DNA of 64,000 bases, taken from positions 1,240,001 through 1,304,000 of the forward strand of contig JAIXMN010000006.1 in NCBI GenBank assembly GCA_025716815.1, read 5' to 3'. Numbering within the stretch: position 1 is the stretch's first letter; the number at the start of each line of letters is the position of its first letter. The position numbers were made by a program, and so were the translations under genes. The DNA is from Dichotomocladium elegans (lineage: Eukaryota > Mucoromycota > Mucoromycetes > Mucorales > Lichtheimiaceae). The notes under the pieces were generated by a model. It made no database searches. It worked only from the letters and a program-made list of their open reading frames with translations, and was not told the origin of the DNA. Positions 34,766-47,609 of this stretch are shown piece after piece.

Positions 34766-36754
34766 TTACATATATTTCATAGCACGTTGCAGCAGCTTCT
34801 TTTCGAGGTCGGCAAGTGCATTGTCTAAAACGAGGGGACACTGTTCGATCCGCACGGATCGCAGGCTTGAGCATGCGTCGACAAAGCGGTGCACGCCTTG
34901 GTTTGTGATTCGTGGCAAGTTCGTCAGAACGACCTCGATCAGGCCCTCGGCTTCTCCCAACTTCAGTAAACCTGTGTCCGTGACGATATTTAATGAAGTC
35001 AAGGTCACGCTCTCTAAAGCGCATGCATTCTTGCTCAGGCGCGTGAGGAATTGATCCATTTCCGCCACCGAGACGCGCTGATCTTTGCCTTGGATTCCCA
35101 GACCAAGCCGGCGGAGAGTGAGCACCGTTGACAGAGCACTGAGGGTATCGGGCACCAAAACGGATGAACACCCTACCAGTTCGAATTCATTGAGCGGCGA
35201 CGCATGCATGAGCTCGCCGTGTGCCAAGAAGAACCGAGCGAGATGGGTATGATCGATATCAGTGGCCCGGATAATAGCCAATTTCTCTAGCCTTTTCAGA
35301 CCAGAAAGCGCAGAGAGCATCTCAGCATCCACCACCTCGCAATCCTGCAGTGTCAGTTCCTCCAGACAGGGGCTCTCCCGGATCACAACCGCCACCGCAA
35401 ATCCTAGTGAGGGTGTGATTCCGCCCCAGAAGAGGGTACGGAGTGCACCAAAATGAACCGAGTTGATCCCCGGAAATGCCGCATGTGCTGCTGGTATGGT
35501 AGTGATGTGTAGGTGCTGCAACGATGATTGCGCACGGTTAACAAGCATGGCGATAAGTTTATCAAGCGCGTGCGTATCCATCTTATTCGCAATGACAGTG
35601 CTGAGTCCTCCTCCGCCACGTACAGTGTATTCCACGTCCACAAATGGTGGGAAAATGCAGTCCAGATTGGGATTGATATGTAGATATTCCAAATCTGGTC
35701 CTGCATATTGGTTGAGCGCATCCATCACGTCGGGCTCACATTCGCACAAGACAAGCATTTGGATTTGGGTTGCGTACCGGAGCCTCGAGGCAAAGTTGTC
35801 GAAAGAGATCGAAGATGTGATGAGCTGGAGCGATATCAATTTGGAGGTGCCGCTTATACAAGAGGCGCTGTCGATCTCGATGTTCTTGAGGTCAGGGGCA
35901 CAGTAGCGCAGATGGGTGAGATTTGTGCATTGAGATAGGATTGCGGTGAGATCGATGCCATCGTCGGCAACACACATCAGGGTGAGATGGGAGAGGGTAT
36001 CTTTAACTCGGGTGAGTAGCTTGAAAATGAGCTCTGACTTTGTAACCATGCAGCCTGAGAGATACGGACACGTCAAAAAAAATATCCTACTCTCACCTCT
36101 TTTACAGGTAGTTCTCCTTCTCTTACCTAGATCAAGCAACCGGAGATTCTGAAAACGAAGTTGAGTGAGACTTTGGATCAACGCATCCATGGGTTCATTG
36201 GTGTTAAGAAACTGGATCGACAAGGAACAGATATACGGACTGACGCTAATGACATTCTCGTACGCGGTGTGCACCCGACTGTCATTGTCTGAAAGCTCAA
36301 TGTGGCTCCATTTTGTAACGAATTCGGAAATTCGTTTGTACCAGTCGTTCGACACAAGCGACGCCTCAGCGAGGGCGACCGGATCGAGGCGACATAAGAC
36401 TTCGTGCAGAGCAGGGCGGGGAAGCCGAGTGATAAAATCGACGCCAGCGCTGCTGTCACCCGATTGCTTATCAGCACCGCAGTCGTGCGATATTTCTTCC
36501 CAGGTGAATGTGACGTCACTCAATGTAGAACAATTGATGAGATCTGGCTCGTAGTCGACTAGATTGGAGAACACTGGTTTGGCGGAATCGGAACCATTGT
36601 ACATAACACTATCGAAATCCTCGATCAGCTTGTCGACAGGGGATTGTGCCTTCCCTTTGTCCCTCCAACAGTGATGTGTAGAATCGGGAAAGTGTTCGTG
36701 TGCCGAAGATGATTCTGCATCACTGTGAAGAACTGCGTTGGATTTATCGGCCAT
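34766..36754 (-). CDS. F-box and leucine-rich-repeat protein
   Basis: Two exons (36,754-36,127 and 36,054-34,766) give 638 aa. The 72-bp intron is itself in frame, so an unspliced 662-aa reading also exists. Its ends (CTAG/GTAAGA and CTCAG/GC), and the LRR frame that resumes as LLDL-GCMVTKSELIF, show that it is an intron. After an acidic N-terminus comes an F-box, ITRLPRPALHEVLCRLDPVA with LAEASLVSNDWYKRI. About a dozen LRRs follow (for example PCLEELTLQDCEVVDAEMLS, LIEVVLTNLPRITNQGVHRF, SLRSVRIEQCPLVLD). Such proteins are substrate receptors of SCF ubiquitin ligases. A diverged repeat flanks it on both sides. Confidence 0.9.
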   Translation of the reverse strand: MADKSNAVLHSDAESSSAHEHFPDSTHHCWRDKGKAQSPVDKLIEDFDSVMYNGSDSAKPVFSNLVDYEPDLINCSTLSDVTFTWEEISHDCGADKQSGDSSAGVDFITRLPRPALHEVLCRLDPVALAEASLVSNDWYKRISEFVTKWSHIELSDNDSRVHTAYENVISVSPYICSLSIQFLNTNEPMDALIQSLTQLRFQNLRLLDLGKRRRTTCKRGESRIFFLTCPYLSGCMVTKSELIFKLLTRVKDTLSHLTLMCVADDGIDLTAILSQCTNLTHLRYCAPDLKNIEIDSASCISGTSKLISLQLITSSISFDNFASRLRYATQIQMLVLCECEPDVMDALNQYAGPDLEYLHINPNLDCIFPPFVDVEYTVRGGGGLSTVIANKMDTHALDKLIAMLVNRAQSSLQHLHITTIPAAHAAFPGINSVHFGALRTLFWGGITPSLGFAVAVVIRESPCLEELTLQDCEVVDAEMLSALSGLKRLEKLAIIRATDIDHTHLARFFLAHGELMHASPLNEFELVGCSSVLVPDTLSALSTVLTLRRLGLGIQGKDQRVSVAEMDQFLTRLSKNACALESVTLTSLNIVTDTGLLKLGEAEGLIEVVLTNLPRITNQGVHRFVDACSSLRSVRIEQCPLVLDNALADLEKKLLQRAMKYM

Positions 36755-36956
36755 CGCAGATGCTACAACAGGTGGTCGTTACCATATAGTTGAATGGTTT
36801 TTCATATGGTTCTTTATTTCAACCTATCTGTTTGCGGGTGGGTTGGGACGTGCGGCACTCTTTGATAACTTGTGAAGTAGAAATCGAGGCGACTGCTGAC
36901 TTCATCCGTCTCCTTTAAAGAGGTTACTCTGATGCTTGTGACACGCTTCTATTTAT

Positions 36957-37400
36957 TGTTCGCGGAATATGGTTTCGCATTGTGCCTTTCATCATATTTG
37001 CTTCCTTGCTGCCAGCCGCTGCTGGCTACATCGTCGTTATCCGGACATCAAGAGAGGCGTCAAATCACTGCATGTCTCAGAACGCATCGTGTCAGCAGCG
37101 AGGACAGTGTTTCTCTGTGCTGCAATGACTTCTCAACACGCGCTTTATTAATAGGAATATCGACAGCCACTATGTTTGCACCCCACAACCAAGGGCTTTT
37201 CTCCATGGATGATGATATACGAGAGTTCCGACGCAAAAGGTCTTGATTGTGTAACACTATGTTATACTGTACTTGGGATGGTACAGGACTTTTACTCATC
37301 AGTCCCATATGCTTGATATTGATACAAATCATAGGCTGCTCAACTTATAAATTGGCTCTATTGAATTGCAAATACTATTCTACTGATGGCGTGATATCCA
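36957..37400 (+). repeat. Dispersed repeat, copy B
   Basis: Same family and orientation as 33,955-34,565, about 170 bp shorter. It begins TGTTCGCGGAATATGG and ends ATGGCGTGATATCCA. The pair brackets the F-box/LRR gene. Confidence 0.65.
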
Positions 37401-38490
37401 TTGAAAACCAAAGTAGCACAGGGTAAGACTATAGATCTTATTGTTACGATTTCGTGATACCCGTCTGCGCGTAATTTACTGCGGCCACCTGCCTTCGAAT
37501 TCCTTTATATTGATAGAGCAAGATGATTACTGTATTAAGCTAACTCCGAGTTGGGAACAGTACTTATGCGTGGGAACGGTGAACGTATTCATACAGGAAA
37601 TTCGCAGGGTTGAAGCAAAGATATGCCCGGGAGACTGGAACGTTGGCAAGTAAGACGCCGTCTATCTTTCTCTCTCTATACGCGTTCAGCAACCCCCTTT
37701 TTTTTTACGAGGAAGGCCGGGCTCATGTGCGTGATTGCTCTGTGTTTATACATATATCTGGGGAACTAGGTATATGGAGTGTGGACGTAAATGCACTGTA
37801 CACTTTTGGATCTGTTTGTTTCCTCAACACAGGGTATCTGCGCGCTATATCTTGCACAGATCCAAGAGCGCCGTGATGGAATACGTGTAAAAAAGACCGA
37901 GGGTGTTCCCTTGAAAAGCCAGGGCTCCATATGAACATGTAGTAAAAAAAAAAAAAAGACTGCGCGCGAATCCAGAGGAGTATCTAGACGACGGGCGCAA
38001 TACATTCCTTAGTTTTATCTTCAGGCCGTAATGGACGTGATGGAGCAGTATGGACATAGAAAAGGTCCCATTGATATGACCGGGGATATGTATAAGCATA
38101 AGCCGACTCACGAGGTACCACGGAAAAAGATCCAACGCGACCATGTAATCATAGCCTATAGGCTATCATGCTCAGAAACCTTCTCTTTGGATGCAAGAGT
38201 AGCCGATCACAATTCTGTTTTTTACCGTTGTATCCTTCGGCTGATCTCTGTCCCGGTCGTACCGACTGATGCACCTTTCGCACAGCCTTTATCTTCCATG
38301 TAGCTTCCACACGGTATGGAACGGAATCTCCGAGGGGATTGATCTGCAGGCGCCAGATCCATGGATGCGAAACCCTATGAATATGTGCCAGCCTCATGGC
38401 ATTTTATTCGTACTTTCTACGATATTATTCCTCTTGCACACGAAATTTATCTTTCAAAAGTAGAGTATTATTTATGTACAACGCAGATAA
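37401..38490. other. Intergenic, no assignable gene
   Basis: Two plus-strand open stretches, 37,441-37,653 (ending EAKICPGDWNVGK before a GTAAGA) and one from 38,031 (MDVMEQYGHRKGPIDMTGD), could be exons of a small gene, but no family is recognised and no clean splice links them. Confidence 0.3.
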
Positions 38491-39872
38491 TTAAACCGAT
38501 TCCCTGGGGTCCTTGATGCTAAAGATTCGAAGATTGCCGAGATACTTGCCATCAGAGCCCATTTCATCACCCGCAAATGCAAGGTAGTAGTCGCGCGGAT
38601 GCCATGCTACAGTATTCATGGCGGCTGTGCAAGCAATATTGTGCACCGATTCCCCGCTTTCAACATGTGACTAAGCGAGAAGTCTGTTCAGCGCATCTTC
38701 CTCTCCGTATCATTGATAATAGAATCACTTACGATATCAATGAAGTTATCCTCAGATGCAGAGGCAATGAACTGGCCATCGTAACTGAAGCTCAGAGTGC
38801 GCACAGGCCACCTATACCAAACCCATCCTGAGCAATATGCCCAAGAGCTTGTTTCTTCAAAATTGTTAACTCACGTGAGCTCCGAGAAAGAGCGAATGCA
38901 AGTGAAAGTGTTCATATCCCAGAGCGAGACAAGCGCATCGGCTGATCCTGCAGCGAGATAACGGCTGGTGGGGTCCGCCTCGACACAGTAGCAATTCGCA
39001 GTATGGCCCCGTAGAGAATGAATAAGCTTGAGGCTGGGGTATTCGTAAGCACGGATGGTGCCTTGGCCGGTCGTCACGAAAAACATGTCGTTTGCATTGT
39101 TCCACGCGATCTCGTTGACTTCGACGCTATGTTTCTGTGTCTTGATGATTTGGTTGTTGCGCGTGTCGATAAAACTAATGGTGTCACTCTTGTCGCCCAC
39201 CGCAATATGATTGCCATCAGGGCTCCAGCATATGTTGATATTCTCACCGCCCGTCTGGACAACAGCCGTACATTTGCCAGCTATCGTAGGGGCAAGTTGA
39301 AGTAGTGTAAGCATTAAACAAATATTCATCATCCTTGACAGATATTAAATGAGCATACATCGTTGATCCCAAATGCGGGCGGTTTTGTCGCAAGAAGCCG
39401 TTGCAAGTCTGTCGGGATGTGTTGGATCCCAGTCGAGTTGATCTACGCTGTCGGTATGACCTTTAAGTTCCATGGAGTAACGAATGTCTGTCTATAGGTT
39501 GGTGAGTAGCAATGATCTTTGCATAGCCTGAGTTGCTCGGTGAAATTACCCCTCGATGTGGTGTCCAGACACGCGCTGTTTTATCTACGGATCCCGACGC
39601 CAGCCGTCGACCGTCGCAATTCCATGCCACCGTGTGCACCTTTTCTTTATGGCCTTTATATTCTCGCAATCTGTGCCGTTCAAACATGGATCGCATCTAC
39701 CGTTTGGATCAGCAATTTTTGTCTACCGAGTTCCAATTGTCGTGTTCAATCGAACCTGGTCGCCGGTTATAGGTGAGCCATTGTAGTAGTAATTTTGGAG
39801 AATGCCGGTTGGTGGACTCCAGTCATAAATGATTTTACCGTTGTCCGTCAACTTCTCTTCTACTTCGGCCAT
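38491..39872 (-). CDS. THOC3: THO complex subunit 3 (THOC3/Tex1), WD40 protein
   Basis: Exons on the minus strand encode WD40 blades in family order: REYKGHKEKVHTVAWNCDGR, RLASGSVDKTARVWTPHRG, MELKGHTDSVDQLDWDPTHP, ENINICWSPDGNHIAVGDKS, VEVNEIAWNNANDMFFVTTG, and AGSADALVSLWDMNTFTCIR. A final block ends LRIFSIKDPRESV. THOC3 belongs to the THO/TREX complex, which couples transcription to mRNA export in the nucleus. I place the start at 39,872 (MAEVEEKLTDNGKIIYDW). A 56-bp intron then joins GT-R to LREYKGH. A downstream ATG at 39,696 would give a shorter protein. Confidence 0.9.
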
Positions 39873-40251
39873 CGTTTGATTAATTGATCGGTTTGGTGGA
39901 CAAAGGAAAAAAAAGGGAAGGAAGAGAGCGAGTTTTCGGTTCAAATAGCGACCGTTTGACATACACGGCCCCTCCCCCCTCCTGTCTGTAAAAAAATAAT
40001 CGTGCCAATCACAAATGAAAGGACGCCGGATCGGATTCATACCTTTGCAATTTACTGAAGAGGATTTAATCTGCAACATGCGCTTGATTCTGTCATTCTC
40101 TGTCGAATAGAACTACTTCAGATATATTATCGATTGTTTTATTCATAAACATCGTCGTGCGCAAGGTGCCGGTGTCCTTCGGACTGTGTACATTGACGCA
40201 GCCATAACCAGACAGGCTGTATTTCTTTTTGGTGGTATCTGCGTGCGCAAT

Positions 40252-43200
40252 TTATTTCACGTAGAATCCCTGGCTCTCATTGACAGCCATATGGAGCATC
40301 TGTTCTAGTTTTTCTTTTGAACTGTATCTATATAGCACAAGCTGGTTGAAACATGTGTGAGCGGATGGTAGTCTATTGCTGTCTTCTCCTCCACAAGCAA
40401 TCTTGAGGTGCAGCTGCGTAGATCCTGTGGCTGGTATACGATCACTCCCGGTGACGAACATAAGTAACTTGCGTTGCATAGAGGGCTCCATGGCCTTCAT
40501 AATGTCCCAGAAATGACTACAAGAAAAAAGGCCATCATCAGCATGACCTTCAACTATATCTCAAATTCTGGATCCACTTACGTTATGGTATCTTCATCTT
40601 CATCAAAACCTTGGTATTCTGTCTGTCCTCGAAGGTCGTCGATTTCCAGTGGCTCCTCGCTTCCGCGAACAAGCAATTCGATCTCTTGCGGCCGGAAAAG
40701 CTAACAATAAAAAACAAAAACAAAAAAAAGTGTCAAGACGGGTAGCACTTAGTACATGCGGTTATATATATATATATATATATATATATCTATGGACATA
40801 CCGAGAGCGCGTTACCGCCACAGACGTGATAAAAACCACGCCGGAAAGCACCGAACTGACGCTCAACACTCGTATTTAATACGAAATCGACATAGAGATT
40901 TACAAACTCTTGTCGGTTTTCGTTTGTGACCATCTTGTTCGCCCCTCCCGGCACAAGCGGGATCCATTTGCGCTGGCCAAATGCATCAACTTCGGCCACA
41001 AAAGGTCGACAGAATGTGTTTTCAACATCGCCTTCGAACGCCAGCAATTGTTCAAGCCCCCGTGCCAGCGCGGGACGAATGGATGCCAGATCCATCAGGT
41101 CGACTGGATGCTTTAGCAGTTTCTTGTAACATGCAGTTGGCAGATGAACGTCGAGAATGGTTGAATTATATATTGCCAGGCCAAGTACGATACCAACTAG
41201 AAAATATTGATCCTCGTTTTCAAAACTGGCCGAATTGAACCAGCAAAGGTTGGAATCCTCGTCATATGTAAACATGCCGTACTGAGGGTCAAGGAGAGAG
41301 CGAACAAGAAGCAGAAACCACTCTTTTCGCAGCCCGCCTGCATCGACGCCCTCCTCGCCTACGAATTCTATCCGAAGCGATTTTTTGAGATCGAGTTCGT
41401 TCTGCGCGAGCTACATATTATAGGGTATAGCATTATTGATAGGACGGATAACAAAGGATAGCGACGAGATATATGCTGTACCTGCAACAATGAATCCTCA
41501 ATAAGATATTCCCGCCTGACACGGAGTACCAAATAAGGCATGGATGCCTTCTGATGGAAAAGCATGTTGAAAAAAGCTTCACGCCATTTTGTTTCCATTT
41601 GCCGCTTAGCGTCTGATTCGAGAATCTGCATTTTCGCACCCATGCTTATCAAGAATGGATACTGGCAAAACGTAAACTTCCTACAACGAAAGGAAGGTGT
41701 CTGACTGCGTTAGTAATTCTCAGCCTTCTATTCCCAGCATAGTTATTTCACCGTATATACCCTGACCGAGATTGCCATGATTCGAAGTCACCCATTAAAT
41801 TAATATAGTCGATCATTGCATTATAGAAATCCGAAAGCGGCAACTTCTGGGTCTGCTGGTTAGTAGCAACTGGATGAAGCAGACAAAGTCAGCCGCCCAT
41901 CTGCATATCAATCATCATCCTTTCCCTTACAAAGAAGTGCCATGGTGCGTGCCGCACTCATTATCCTCCAATCAGATTCGTATGCGGCAGGCATTCCCAG
42001 CTTGCTTCGCTGCGCTCGATTAATTCGATAGGTAGTAAATGCATGAACAAGATGGACCTTGTTTCTGAAACCTTCAAGGGTATATCTGATTGATTCCATC
42101 AAAAGACGGCTCAACACATCGCTGTTTTTTCCCTTACTTGGAAAACCAATTAACGAGACCTCGGTGGCATTCGTTATTCAGGCAGCTCAGCATGCCGAAG
42201 ACTCGTTTTAAAAGGCTGTGATGGTATTTTCTTTCTGCATAAAAATTGTGCTGTGCGAGTAGTGGATTCTATATCATCGCGATAATAAGGATTTTTAAGT
42301 TGATAAACTGTGAATATTTGTGCCTTTGTACAAACCTCTAAAATAATGAGAAGGAATCGAATATCTCTCATTCGCCTTAGCGGCACTGCTGGCCTTTTTA
42401 GCAGCCGGTCGGTCGCAGACATCATTGCACGGATCACATTCACAGGCTAATTTGGAGACATCATCAATCATCGTACTATTTGGATTTTCTTATCCACTTT
42501 ACCATGCCGAGTAGAATATTGTAAGCATCGATGATATCGTTCATATTCAGGCCACTGTCATCGAGCGATGCCTCAATACCCTATATATCCAAAGAAATCA
42601 ATGAGATGTGCCGTTATGGTTTTTTTTGGCTGTTCTTTACATTAGAAAAACTGTGGTTTAGGCAAACCCAGCTGCTGAATGAAGAATCAACTAGTTTTTC
42701 CAATGGTTCATAGAACTTTTCGCGATCCTTTTCCGCAAATGGTTCGTCCCCATGTATTGCTTGTCGTTCTTTCCAAGCAGCCTTTTCCTTGTACGAACAT
42801 TTGACGGCGCAGCGCTTGAGCCGTTTCAAAGTGAGCGGTTCAATACCTTGCTGTTGTCGAATATGGGGCTTCAGATCATTTACAGTGTCGCAAACAGGGC
42901 ATCGGAACCGGGAAGAACTCTCGACATAGCGTAACTCCCTAACGTAAAAGTGTGTCACCTGTGCCGTTCCTTACTCACTAGATATCCATTGTGTATTTTT
43001 TGTACCTGCTGCAGCACATGCATTTTCCATAAGCAGTCTAGCTCGTTCCAATATAAGAAAGAAAGTAAAAGAAAGAATCAATGACATGGCCACCTCATGA
43101 TACAAAAGCTTGAGTTGATCCCGTTTGCGTACCAACTCTACTGATGCTGCCTGAGCCGTTGAGGTTCTGGATTCCAAATGATTTACGGCGTCCATTGTCG

Positions 43201-43357
43201 GTGACATGGCCTCGACAGGCGAAGGCACACATCTAGCTGCATCGGTATCGCCCATTGTCAGCGGTACAGCAGCCGATGCAGAAGCGCCTGGCTCATTCAT
43301 GATGGTATGCAGAGCCTGGCGCCAGGGCCCAAAACTGTGAGCACTGGATTGCGCCAT
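40252..43357 (-). CDS. HECT-type E3 ubiquitin ligase (Hul4/HECTD2-like)
   Basis: A multi-exon gene from the ATG at 43,357 (MAQSSAHSFGPWRQALHTIM) to the stop at 40,252. The N-terminal half has a Cys-containing block (FRCPVCDTVNDLKPHIRQQ) and helices without a clear domain. The HECT domain follows: LRVRREYLIEDSLLQ, VGEEGVDAGGLRKEWF, YGMFTYDEDSNLCWF, GIVLGLAIYNSTILDVHLP, LIPLVPGGANK-type sequence (WIPLVPGGANKMVTNENRQ), and the catalytic Cys in RLPSAHTCFNQL near the end. HECT ligases take ubiquitin onto this Cys before transfer. The GGLRKEWF and SAHTCF details fit the Hul4/UBE3-like group. An intron contains a (TA)n run at 40,763-40,789. Confidence 0.92.
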
Positions 43358-43903
43358 GATGTCCGTTTCTGAGAGGGAGAATGGGGTTAAGCGTAAAAAT
43401 ACAAAAAAAAAGGTTGATGCGAAAGCAGGTAAAATAATTGCTACCGGCTCTTTTCATCCCCCCTACAACCCCCATTGGTCACGTTGCTAAGAACCGGTGG
43501 TGATATCAAGAACTAGTTTTTGCCATTCTTCTCGTTTATGGACCGAGAGTAATAAGGTCGCAAATACCCCCATCCATGGGAAGGATATACAACTGCAGAT
43601 GAATGCCCATAAATGAATTTCAGCAATTGCACAGTTATATCTATCTGCAATTCCAGCGGATCAGATGTACGGCATCCTTAACTGACCAATATCTCAGCAT
43701 GGGGCGATTCAATGATGGATACTAATCCATCGCTCAATCACTCTAGGCCCTCCTTCACCCGCCTTATCTAGCGTCCCACTTGAGGAATCAGCGGGGTTTT
43801 TGGATTTCCGCATGGGACTGCTACCAACAATACTGTTGTTAAATTTTTGGTCTGTTTCAACTCGGATCAAAGCGTGCCCGAAGACAGACCACCAACATAT
43901 ACA
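43358..43903. promoter_or_regulatory. Divergent promoter region, HECT ligase / eIF3e
   Basis: These 546 bp lie between divergent start codons. No ORF here has a recognisable product and no motif was identified. Confidence 0.4.
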
Positions 43904-45572
43904 ATGGCTACCCAACATGACTTGACGATGCGTATGATTCCTTTCTTGGATCGCCACCTTGTGCTTCCGCTCTTGCAGTTTTTGGAAATAAAAGAGGTAG
44001 CAATTTATTTCATCGCATTATCCAACATAATTTTTTAACGCCTCGATGCAGCTCTACGCGGCCAACGACCTCCTGAAGGCGAAGTATGACCTGTTCCGCA
44101 ACTCTAACATGGCCGACTTCATCCTCGAGTTGCATCAAAAGATTCACAACACCTCGGATGTTCCCAAAGGTAAATCGATTTGGAAAGTATGTTTTGTCGA
44201 CGTATAAATTTACATTGCATTGTTGGAAAAAAAAAGATATCGCAGAAAAGCGACAACAAGTGCTTTCCAAGATGGAGCAGCTTCAGGCCGAGGTTCAGAA
44301 GGTTATGGAAGTGTTTGAGAAACCTGAGGTGATTTCGACTTTGCGCCAAGACAAAGCACAGAGTCTGCAGGAACTCAAGGAGAACTACAATGTACGTGAG
44401 CAAGCTTAAGAATCATGACACAGTGACTTTTTTCCTAACTAAACGACATCCAGTTGACTGAAGATAAGATCGACTTGCTCTATGAGTTTGGTCAATTCGA
44501 GTACGACTGTGGTAGTTACGGTGGTGCTGCTGATATGCTCTACCACTTCCGCGTGCTGGTAAGCAGCTAACTTGTATGCAGAAACTGGAAAGGTACTGAT
44601 TAGGGTTGTACAACTAGACGACGAACGATGATCGCGCGTTCTCTGCCCTTTGGGGCAAGATGGCTGCTGAGATCTTGACAGGTAACTGGGAGGTTGCTGT
44701 CGAGGAGATGCAAAAGTTGCGCGAGGCGATTGATCACAAGGTAAGAATGAATGTTTTCGATTAGGGGGTGGGTATCTAAAACATCCTCTTTTTACTGGTA
44801 GAGCACTGCGACTCCCCTCCAACAACTCCAGCAGCGCACCTGGCTTATCCACTGGTCGCTCTTCATCATCTTCAACCATCCTCGAGGCCGCGACAGCATC
44901 ATTGACATGTTCTTTGCTCCCCAGTACATCAATACCATTCAGACATCATGCCCTTGGGTTTTAAGATATCTTGCTGCGGCGGTGGTGACTAGCAAACGCA
45001 GAAAGAACCAGATGAAGGAATTAGTCAAAGTGATTGAGCAGGAATCGTATGAATACCGAGACCCTGTGACTGAGTTCGTTGAGGCGCTCTTTATCCGCTT
45101 TGATTTTGATGGCGCACAAAAGAAGCTCAAGGAGTGTGAGGAAGTTCTGACCAATGATTTCTTCCTGGGCCCTATTCAGGATGACTTTATCGAGAGCGCC
45201 AGACAGTATATTTCAGAGACATACTGCCGAATCCACCAGAAGATCAATATCAAGGAAATGACTCAGACCCTTAACCTTGGTCAGGAGGAGGGCGAAAAAT
45301 GGATTGCCAACTTGATCCGCGACACTCGCGTAGACGCCAAAATTGATTTTGAAGAGGTATGATCATGAGATGCTTCAAAATGAGGCGCTGGGACTGATGA
45401 CTCCATGCTATTATGATAACAGAATACGGTGGTCATGAACACGCCCGTCACTTCCATATATCAGCAAGTGATTGAGCGCTCGAAGGGTCTCAACTTCCGA
45501 TCGGGTGTGATGGCAACTGCAATTAAGCGACGTGAAGGTCAGGGTGCTTCGAAGGAGGTATCTGCCCAATAA
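43904..45572 (+). CDS. Translation initiation factor 3 subunit E (eIF3e/Int6)
   Basis: Exons join as [51 protein letters not shown], a helical linker, [60 protein letters not shown], then a long exon with [20 protein letters not shown] and [20 protein letters not shown]. The PCI domain ends with [17 protein letters not shown] and the last exon with [15 protein letters not shown]. This follows eIF3e from end to end. eIF3e is part of the eIF3 PCI scaffold that recruits the 40S subunit to mRNA. The gene is lost in budding yeast but kept in most fungi. Confidence 0.96.
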
Positions 45573-46178
45573 GGGGCATTGGTTTTGCATAGTTTTTCTC
45601 TCTCTCTCAAAAAGTCCTTTGTAATCCTATTCCTTGTCCATTTTCTACTCGAGACGAATTAAACAAGAAAACACAAAAATTCAGTAGTCTTTTTGTCGAT
45701 TGACATGGGCGATAATGATGATGTAAACAAATTATTCCTGCTGGCGAACGACGGCGTGGGGGCGGGAGCATCCGTCATCTGGGGGATGAGTGAAACAGAG
45801 TTTGTTTTGGTGTTCTTGCTTGCGGGGTCCAGCAGCAACAGTCAAATCTCTCCAGTCCGTATGCTCTTGCGGAAGAAAGCTGGTGTGATCTAGCAGTGTG
45901 AGTAGGCGTTCCCCTCGTATGGGTTACATTAAGCTGCTGCTTTGGAGAAAGTCCACGGGTCGCGCACCAAGACATTGATACACCGCACCCTCCACCTGAA
46001 ACCATATAAAAACGGCCAATGTCTTTCTCCAAGCTTTCCATTTTCTTTATCTCTTTCTCCCTGCAAAAGCGTTGGTACGCAAAGAGCATCCTTTTTATTT
46101 CCTCAAGCCCGCACCCAAACCTTGTTTTAATGCGATCGGGCCAATGACGGCCCTTCTCTGCTTCAAAACTCGAGTTTC
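45573..46178. other. Intergenic, nothing recognised
   Basis: The 3' flank of eIF3e and 5' flank of the methyltransferase gene. Short ORFs on both strands look like chance. Confidence 0.4.
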
Positions 46179-47609
46179 ATGAATTTTTTTACACCAAGTC
46201 GATCCAAATCGCGATTCCGTTCGCGATCGCTTGACATGACTGCTGCCAATGACGATGGAACGCATACCTCACATGCGCGTCACCCTAGTCTCCACAGTCA
46301 TAGCTACCTCAGCAGCGGCGATGGTAGCAGGAGCAGGAGTAGTAGTACCAGCAGCAGCAGCAACATGAACAGCGATACACATCCTCCGGCACATACGACG
46401 CCCCCTGCTTCAAGCATAGGCGTCAAAAAACCAACGTCATCCATTGCAACCATTGTATCGAAGGCGAAGCGACGTGGTCTGAAACGCTTCGCAACATCCA
46501 TCGATTTGCAAGGTCTTCAGGAGGATTTGAAGCATAAGGACACAATGATATCATCCCCTGTGACGAATACCATCTCTCCCCATGACACGAGTGACGCCAA
46601 TGCGCAAGATTCCTATTTTCTCACGTACAACGAGGAGGAGACTGACCGACAACAGCACAAGAATGATCTGATCAAGCTCGCGTTCGAGAGGCAAGCAGGC
46701 AAGCAAAAACCAGCTCTGCTTGGCAAAGCTAAAAAAAAAAGGAAATGGTTCACATACCTTATGTAGTGAGTTCTCGTTACCTGTTCCGTACGATACAATG
46801 CGAGGCGGGAAGGTGCTGGACATTGGCTGCGGTTCAGGTAGCTGGTGTTTGGATCTTGCAAAGCGGTTCCCGGAGATCCATGTGATCGGCGTTGATAGCA
46901 TGAGTTCTGTTCTTCCTTCACCAAGTCCAAGCAATTGCGAGTTTCGGACAATGGATGTCCTCCGCGATGATCTGCTGGATCATTTCACTCGCGAGAGCTT
47001 TGATATGATCCACATGCGGTTCATGAATCTCTCATTCACACAAAACCAGTATAGACGCGTGGCTCAAGAAGCTTGGGAGATCTTAAAACCCGGTGGTTAC
47101 CTTGAAATCATGGAGATGGACATGCTGATTTATTCCCCTGGTCCAGTAACGAAAAGGATAAATGAAGATAGCAAAGTATTCGAACAAGCCAGCTTATTGG
47201 CTTACTGCTATTAATATCAAGGGGTTGTTTACGTGCTGACTCGTTTTTTTTTTCTCTTGCTATAGTTCTTGAGACAGCCCGAGCGAGGGGGCTCAAGCCA
47301 AGGATGGCCGAGGGATTGCGAATCCTCCTCCCTAGGAATAACGTCGAGAATTCCGAAAAGTATCGGTCGCTTCCGATCGGCTATTGGGGAGGCCGCCTAG
47401 GCGTGATGTTTCAAGAGGATATACTCCATCTTTTCCGTCATAGTTACAGGACCGTAAGCGCGTACATGGCCAAGAAATACCAACGAGAGCACTGGTACAG
47501 CCAAAAGGACTTTGAGCTCCAACTGGACACAATGTCACTCGAATTCGAGAAATATCACAGCTATAGCAACTTCCATTTCGTTGTCGGACGGAAATCACCT
47601 CGCGTATAA
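46179..47609 (+). CDS. LaeA/UMTA-like SAM-dependent methyltransferase
   Basis: Three exons (46,179-46,690; 46,767-47,170; 47,266-47,609) close to 419 aa, but only if both introns use GC donors (GAGAG/GCAAGC and GATA/GCAAAG). The first 145 residues are Ser-rich and disordered. Then come SYFLTYNEEETDRQQHKNDL, the SAM motif GGKVLDIGCGSGSWCLDLAK, VIGVDSMSS, FDMIHMRFMN and WEILKPGGYLEIMEMDM, with a C-terminal ARARGLKPRMAEGLRILLPR and WGGRLGVMFQEDI. LaeA-like proteins regulate secondary metabolism and development in ascomycetes; the substrate is unknown. No biosynthetic cluster surrounds this gene, so a general regulatory or other methyltransferase role is equally possible. Confidence 0.85.

Noticed and set aside
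34766..36754. Single-exon 662-aa reading of the F-box/LRR gene
   Set aside because: The 72-bp in-frame insert is Lys/Arg-rich, bounded by consensus splice sites and interrupts an LRR, so it is an intron.
46179..47609. Secondary-metabolite cluster around the LaeA-like gene
   Set aside because: Neighbours are eIF3e and a phosphodiesterase; no synthase, oxidase or transporter genes are present.
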